Shown: in pieces, positions 5,122 to 9,192 of the stretch
Layout of the letters: each line of letters begins with the position of its first letter
Numbering within the stretch: the first letter of the stretch is position 1
Assembly: GCA_043760555.1 (NCBI GenBank)
Contig: JAYUOW010000268.1
Location: 1-9,192 of the forward strand
Direction of reading: 5' to 3'
DNA length: 9,192 nt
Source of the DNA: JANMDR01 sp043760555
GTDB lineage: Bacteria > Pseudomonadota > Gammaproteobacteria > Burkholderiales > Usitatibacteraceae
The notes under the pieces: generated by a model
The model's input: only the letters and a program-made list of their open reading frames with translations
What the model was told of the DNA's origin: nothing
Database searches by the model: none
Program-made: the position numbers and the translations under genes

Positions 5122-6666
5122 ATGGAAGCAGCTAAGCAATTAATTATTTTTGATACCACTTTACGCGACGGCGAGCAGAGCCCCGGTGCGGCGATGAACA
5201 AAGAAGAAAAAGTGCGTATTGCGCGCCAGCTTGAAAAAATGAAAGTGGATGTAATTGAAGCGGGCTTTGCCGCTGCTAGCCCGGGCGATTTTGATGCCGT
5301 GCAAGCTGTGGCAACGGTGATTAAAGACTCCACCGTATGCTCGCTCGCTCGCGCCCAACCTGCAGATATTCAAAAGGCTGGAGATGCCGTAAAACCGGCA
5401 GCGCGCGCGCGAATTCATACCTTTATCGCAACGTCGCCCATCCACATGGAACACAAATTACGCATGTCGCCCGACCAAGTGTTGGAAGCGGCTGTTAACG
5501 CGGTAAAGTTCGCGCGTAATTTATGCGATGACGTTGAATTTTCAGCTGAAGATGCCGTGCGTTCAGACATGGATTTTTTATGTCGCGTATTTGAAGCCGT
5601 GATTAACGCCGGTGCTAAAACCATTAACGTGCCCGATACCGTAGGCTATGCTATTCCTGAATTATGGGCGGAGCGTTTCACCACTTTATTGCAGCGCGTA
5701 CCCAACGCCGATAAAGTGGTGTGGTCAACCCATTGCCACAACGACCTTGGTATGGCGGTAGCAAATTCACTCGCTGCAGTGCGGGCGGGCGCGCGCCAAG
5801 TTGAATGCACCATCAACGGTTTGGGCGAGCGCGCGGGCAATGCGTCGTTAGAAGAAATCGTGATGGCATTACGCACGCGGCGTGATTATTTTGGTTTAGA
5901 AACGCGCATTGATGCCACGCAAATTGTGCCTGCATCCAAGCTTGTTTCCACCATCACCGGCTACCCGGTGCAGCCGAATAAAGCCGTGGTGGGCGCAAAC
6001 GCGTTTGCGCATGAGTCGGGTATTCATCAAGACGGCATTTTAAAAAATCGCGAAACTTACGAGATTATGCGGGCGCAAGATGTGGGCTGGCATAACAATA
6101 AATTAACGCTTGGAAAGTTATCAGGCCGCAGCGCATTCCGCGCGCGGTTGGTGGAGCTTGGCATTGAGTTGGAATCTGAAGTCGCGTTGAATCACGCCTT
6201 CCAAAAGTTTAAAGAATTAGCCGATAAAAAGCAGGAAATTTTTGATGAAGACTTGCACGCTATCGTGTCGGACGAATTTGTCACGCCGGAAGTTGAACAC
6301 TATCAGTTCGTCGCAATTTCTGCGCACGTTGAAACCGGCGAAGCGCCTTATGCCAAGCTGGTTTTAACCGTCGCTGGGCAGGAACAACGCTGCGAAGCAA
6401 CTGGTGCAGGGCCAGTTGACGCGGTATTTAAAGCGCTTGAAAGTGTGGCTAAGTCTGGTTCGGAGTTACTTCTGTATTCGGTCAATAACGTCACCGAAGG
6501 CACGGATTCGCAAGGCGAAGTGACGGTGCGCTTATCTAAAAACGGTCGGGTAATAAACGGCATTGGATCGGACACCGACATTGTGGTGGCAAGCTCCAAA
6601 GCCTACATCAATGCGCTAAATAAACTGCAACACGCTGAACGGATGAACCCGCAAACGGCGATGTAA
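5122..6666 (+). CDS. leuA: 2-isopropylmalate synthase
   Basis: LeuA catalyses the first committed step of leucine biosynthesis in the cytoplasm: acetyl-CoA plus 2-ketoisovalerate gives 2-isopropylmalate. With the ATG at 5122 the protein has 514 residues, the usual length for the bacterial type. The N-terminal TIM barrel carries the signature LRDGEQSPG with metal ligand D16, then H204 and H206 in STHCHNDLGMA and N240 in NGLGERAGN. These correspond to D14, H202, H204 and N238 of E. coli LeuA. The linker region includes NAFAHESGIHQDGILK and KLSGRSAF. Residues from about 372 onward form the LeuA dimerisation/regulatory domain, with AGPVDAVFKAL and the GSDTDIVVASSKAYINALNKL ending, consistent with feedback inhibition by leucine. 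No other leu or ilv gene is adjacent. Transcription is probably controlled through the leucine-rich leader upstream. A REPIN-like inverted repeat follows. Confidence 0.97.
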   Translation: MEAAKQLIIFDTTLRDGEQSPGAAMNKEEKVRIARQLEKMKVDVIEAGFAAASPGDFDAVQAVATVIKDSTVCSLARAQPADIQKAGDAVKPAARARIHTFIATSPIHMEHKLRMSPDQVLEAAVNAVKFARNLCDDVEFSAEDAVRSDMDFLCRVFEAVINAGAKTINVPDTVGYAIPELWAERFTTLLQRVPNADKVVWSTHCHNDLGMAVANSLAAVRAGARQVECTINGLGERAGNASLEEIVMALRTRRDYFGLETRIDATQIVPASKLVSTITGYPVQPNKAVVGANAFAHESGIHQDGILKNRETYEIMRAQDVGWHNNKLTLGKLSGRSAFRARLVELGIELESEVALNHAFQKFKELADKKQEIFDEDLHAIVSDEFVTPEVEHYQFVAISAHVETGEAPYAKLVLTVAGQEQRCEATGAGPVDAVFKALESVAKSGSELLLYSVNNVTEGTDSQGEVTVRLSKNGRVINGIGSDTDIVVASSKAYINALNKLQHAERMNPQTAM

Positions 6667-6669
6667 TTT

Positions 6670-6771
6670 TTTGAAAGCGCTACGCAACGTAGAAAAACGC
6701 ACCCTCCGTAGCCCAGTTCGAGCGGTTTTTTGCGATAACTGGGTCGGTAGTAAATAAATGGCGCTTTCAAA
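6670..6771. repeat. 11-bp inverted repeat overlapping the REPIN spacer
   Basis: TTTGAAAGCGC (6670-6680), four bases after the leuA stop codon, is the exact reverse complement of GCGCTTTCAAA (6761-6771), which lies in the spacer of the REPIN. The pairing crosses the left REPIN arm, so the two structures would form a pseudoknot or alternate. A shorter pair, CGCAACG (6683-6689) with CGTTGCG (6828-6834), encloses the REPIN. Confidence 0.5.
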
Positions 6772-6819
6772 TTTTAAGCACGACCCAGTTATCGCGAAAA
6801 GCCGCTCGAACTGGGCTAC
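6708..6819. repeat. REPIN-like element: two inverted GTAG-headed REP sequences
   Basis: The left arm 6708-6746 and right arm 6781-6819 are 39 bases each and reverse-complementary at 37 positions. The two differences (6726/6801 and 6731/6796) are T·G pairs. A 34-base spacer (6747-6780) separates them. Each arm, read from its outer end, starts GTAG followed by an imperfect palindrome: CCCAGTT pairs with AACTGGG, then a 3x3 internal loop, then a GC-rich inner pair and a T-rich loop. A GTAG tetranucleotide 5' of an imperfect hairpin is the known structure of REP elements mobilised by RAYT (TnpA-REP, Y1 HUH) transposases, and two in inverted orientation form a REPIN/BIME. No transposase is in the window. 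It may also end or stabilise the leuA transcript. Confidence 0.75.
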
Positions 6820-6874
6820 AACGGCGGCGTTGCGGCAAGTAATATTTTAAATTTTTAACTTGAAAGAAATAGCA

Positions 6875-8413
6875 ATGACAACCTCCCTGCAAAGCACTAT
6901 TTTAGCCACTCTTAAGCAATTGGGCGTGAATCTTGACGCGGCTATTGGCACCGATTTACCCGCCCGCACGCCCATCAGCGGTGCTGTGGTAGCCACCTTG
7001 CGCGCACATACTGTGCCGCAAGTAAATGCGGCCATTGTTGCTGCTAAAGCGGCATCACTCACATGGCGCAATGTACCTGCGCCAAAGCGCGGCGAGCTAG
7101 TGCGTTTGTTTGGTGAAGTGTTGCGTGAAAACAAAGAACCACTAGGCCGTTTGGTGAGCATGGAAGCGGGCAAGCTGCACGCGGAAGGCTTGGGCGAAGT
7201 ACAAGAGATGATTGATATTTGCGATTTTGCAGTGGGTCTATCGCGTCAGCTTTACGGCCTAACGATTGCATCAGAGCGGCCGAACCATCGCATGATGGAG
7301 CAATGGCATCCGCTGGGTGTTGTGGGTGTTATCAGCGCGTTTAATTTCCCAGTAGCGGTATGGGCTTGGAACGCTTGTATTGCGCTGGTTTGCGGCAATT
7401 CAGTGGTGTGGAAGCCGTCAGAAAAAACGCTACTCACAGCCCTTGCCTGCGAAGCCTTATTTGCCCAAACCGTAAAGCGCTTTGAAGCGGCTGGCGGCAA
7501 AGTTGATGCGCATATTTGCCCCATCATCATCGGTGGTCCGGCATGTGGTGAAGCGCTCACGCGCAACACCGATGTAGCACTCATTTCAGCTACCGGTTCC
7601 ACGCGCATGGGACGTGCCGTGGCGGGTGTGGCGGCGGAACGCTTTGCTAAAACGATTCTAGAGCTAGGCGGCAATAACGCCATGATTGTCGCCCCAAGTG
7701 CTGATTTAAAGCTTGCTTCGCGCGCCTGCGTGTTCTCGGCTGTAGGCACGGCCGGGCAGCGTTGCACCACCTTGCGTCGCTTGATTGCACACACTAGCGT
7801 TGCCCCTGCATTGGTGGCATCGTTGAAGGCATCGTATGCTAGTGTAAAGGTTGGAAACCCCCTAAATACGGGCACCTTGGTGGGTCCGTTGATTGACCAG
7901 CAAGCATATGACGCGATGCAAAATGCGCTTGCGCAAGCCCGCGCGCAAGGCGGCACCGTAACCGGCGGCGAACGTGTAATGGTTGAAGGCGAAGACACCG
8001 CAGGCGGCTTTTATGTGCGCCCCGCATTGGTAGAAATGCCCGCACAAACCGCCTGCATGCAGCACGAAACTTTCGCGCCAATTTTGTATGTGCTCACTTA
8101 CGATAATTTGGACGATGCCATCGCATTACAAAACGGCGTGCCGCAAGGTTTGTCGTCATCCATCTTTACCAATGACGTGCGCGAAGCTGAAATATTTATG
8201 GCCGCCAGCGGCAGTGATTGCGGTATTGCTAACGTCAACATCGGCACATCTGGTGCGGAAATTGGCGGGGCGTTTGGTGGTGAAAAAGAAACCGGCGGCG
8301 GCCGTGAATCGGGCTCAGACAGCTGGAAAGCCTATATGCGCCGCGCTACGAATACGATTAACTATGGTCGTGATTTACCGCTAGCGCAGGGCATTGTTTT
8401 TGATGCTGAGTGA
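6875..8413 (+). CDS. amaB: ALDH7-family aldehyde dehydrogenase (L-aminoadipate-semialdehyde / piperideine-6-carboxylate dehydrogenase)
   Basis: A 512-residue NAD(P)-dependent aldehyde dehydrogenase of the antiquitin (ALDH7) group. In the family it oxidises 2-aminoadipate semialdehyde, in equilibrium with piperideine-6-carboxylate, to 2-aminoadipate in lysine breakdown; the Pseudomonas enzyme is AmaB. Numbered from ATG 6875, N157 is in FNFP, K180 in WKPSE, the cofactor loop GSTRMG is 241-246, the general base E263 is in LELGGNN, the nucleophile C297 is in GTAGQRCTT, and E398 is in HETFAP. The C-terminal block NVNIGTSGAEIGGAFGGEK, then ETGGGRESGSDSWKAYMRRA, is typical of ALDH7. ATG 6875 has only a weak purine-rich site (GAAAG); an in-frame TTG at 6860 adds five residues. 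No other lysine-catabolic gene is nearby, so the substrate is inferred from family alone. miaA follows with no gap. Confidence 0.88.
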   Translation: MTTSLQSTILATLKQLGVNLDAAIGTDLPARTPISGAVVATLRAHTVPQVNAAIVAAKAASLTWRNVPAPKRGELVRLFGEVLRENKEPLGRLVSMEAGKLHAEGLGEVQEMIDICDFAVGLSRQLYGLTIASERPNHRMMEQWHPLGVVGVISAFNFPVAVWAWNACIALVCGNSVVWKPSEKTLLTALACEALFAQTVKRFEAAGGKVDAHICPIIIGGPACGEALTRNTDVALISATGSTRMGRAVAGVAAERFAKTILELGGNNAMIVAPSADLKLASRACVFSAVGTAGQRCTTLRRLIAHTSVAPALVASLKASYASVKVGNPLNTGTLVGPLIDQQAYDAMQNALAQARAQGGTVTGGERVMVEGEDTAGGFYVRPALVEMPAQTACMQHETFAPILYVLTYDNLDDAIALQNGVPQGLSSSIFTNDVREAEIFMAASGSDCGIANVNIGTSGAEIGGAFGGEKETGGGRESGSDSWKAYMRRATNTINYGRDLPLAQGIVFDAE

Positions 8414-9192
8414 GTGTTGAAAAGCGCTGCTCCGGTTATTTTTTTACTAGGCCCCACAGCCTCTGGTAAAACCGCATTAGCGTTGTGGCTTCAAAACTAT
8501 TTGCGCTCTACGCACCAGCGCGAATCCACGCTTATTAGCGTGGATTCCGCCTGTGTGTATCGCGAAATGAACATCGGCACTGCTAAACCCGATGCAATAG
8601 TGCAGGCGCAGCATCCGCATCAACTTATTGATCTCATCGCGCCCACTGAAGTTTACGACGCCGCGCAGTTCTGTCGCGATGCCAATGCAGCCATTTTAAG
8701 CGCACATGCAGCCGATAAAATTCCCCTTCTGGTTGGTGGCACCATGCTATATATCAAGGCCTTGGTGGAGGGCTTAAGCCGATTGCCCGTGGCCAATTCG
8801 GCAGTGCGCGCCACGCTCGATGCCCAAGCCGCCGCCATCGGCTGGCCTGCCATGCACGAAGAATTGGCGAAGGTAGATCCCGTGCGCGCTGCGCAACTTT
8901 CACCCAATGATTCGCAGCGTGTGCAGCGTGCGTTGGAGGTGTTTGCGCTTACGGGTAAACCAATGTCGAGCCAGCAAATACGGGCGTCTTCAGCTAATCC
9001 TATAGATGCCTTACCTTATCGCAGCCTATGCTTAGGTTTGCAACCAAGAGATCGCGCCGTTCTCCACGCGCGCATAGCGCAACGCTTTGACGCGATGTTG
9101 GCGCAAGGCTTGGTCGCCGAAGTGCAGGCGTTGCAACAACGCTACACTTTGCACGCGGATATGCCGTCCATGCGTGCTGTGGGTTATCGTCA
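8414..9192 (+). CDS. miaA: tRNA dimethylallyltransferase (MiaA), 3' end outside window
   Basis: MiaA transfers a dimethylallyl group from DMAPP to N6 of A37 in tRNAs that read codons starting with U, the first step towards ms2i6A. The frame begins directly after the amaB TGA with GTG 8414 or TTG 8417 (GTGTTGAAAAGC); no ATG fits, and family proteins begin only a few residues before the P-loop. 259 residues are visible, against roughly 300-320 expected, so the last 40-60 lie beyond the right edge. Numbered from GTG, the Walker A motif GPTASGKT is residues 13-20. After it come SVDSACVYREMNIGTAKP (substrate and tRNA contacts), HQLIDLIAP, LLVGGTMLYIKALVEGL, and QRVQRALEVFALTGKP. The visible end MRAVGYR is conserved too. 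Nothing looks broken. It shares the amaB reading frame, and translation is probably coupled. Confidence 0.93.
   Translation, partial: MLKSAAPVIFLLGPTASGKTALALWLQNYLRSTHQRESTLISVDSACVYREMNIGTAKPDAIVQAQHPHQLIDLIAPTEVYDAAQFCRDANAAILSAHAADKIPLLVGGTMLYIKALVEGLSRLPVANSAVRATLDAQAAAIGWPAMHEELAKVDPVRAAQLSPNDSQRVQRALEVFALTGKPMSSQQIRASSANPIDALPYRSLCLGLQPRDRAVLHARIAQRFDAMLAQGLVAEVQALQQRYTLHADMPSMRAVGYR

Noticed and set aside
6708..6819. Plain rho-independent terminator for leuA
   Set aside because: The arms are much longer than a normal terminator, the spacer is 34 bases, and no T-tract follows the right arm; the REPIN reading explains more. A terminator role in addition is not excluded.
7252..7998. 248-codon open frame on the minus strand
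   Set aside because: It lies wholly inside the ALDH7 gene, whose catalytic motifs are complete on the + strand; its composition is that of an antisense shadow, with no recognisable domain.

Overview
The window looks like an ordinary chromosomal segment of a proteobacterium, most likely a betaproteobacterium. This is inferred from the sequence of LeuA (opening with FDTTLRDGEQSPG and an AAASPGDFDAV stretch), the style of the branched-chain amino-acid-type binding protein, and the two-domain exported serine hydrolase. I cannot name a genus. All supported protein genes are on the + strand. No rRNA, tRNA, CRISPR array, prophage or insertion sequence gene was seen.

Layout: (1) 1-1353, the C-terminal part of an OPT-family peptide transporter whose start lies left of the window, closed by a strong terminator hairpin. 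(2) 1463-3343, an exported SxxK serine hydrolase with two C-terminal NGWG-type repeats. (3) 3572-4684, a Tat-exported periplasmic binding protein of the LivJ/LivK type with no ABC subunits beside it. (4) 4685-5121, a regulatory region ahead of leuA that encodes a 47-residue peptide with nine leucines packed into 19 codons, followed by several stem-loops. (5) 5122-6666, leuA (2-isopropylmalate synthase). (6) 6667-6874, a spacer holding a 39-bp inverted repeat whose arms each look like a REP element with an outward-facing GTAG head, i.e. a REPIN. (7) 6875-8413, an ALDH7-family dehydrogenase (amaB-like). (8) 8414-9192, miaA, which starts directly after the amaB stop codon and runs off the right edge.

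The genes do not form one pathway. leuA has its own leader region. amaB and miaA are probably co-transcribed because there is no gap between them. The OPT, hydrolase and binding-protein genes each carry a related palindrome shortly after the stop codon and so look like separate transcription units. The most interesting material is non-coding: the leucine-rich leader with its possible attenuator, the REPIN, and a small palindrome family with a TA-NNN-TA centre found after three consecutive genes.
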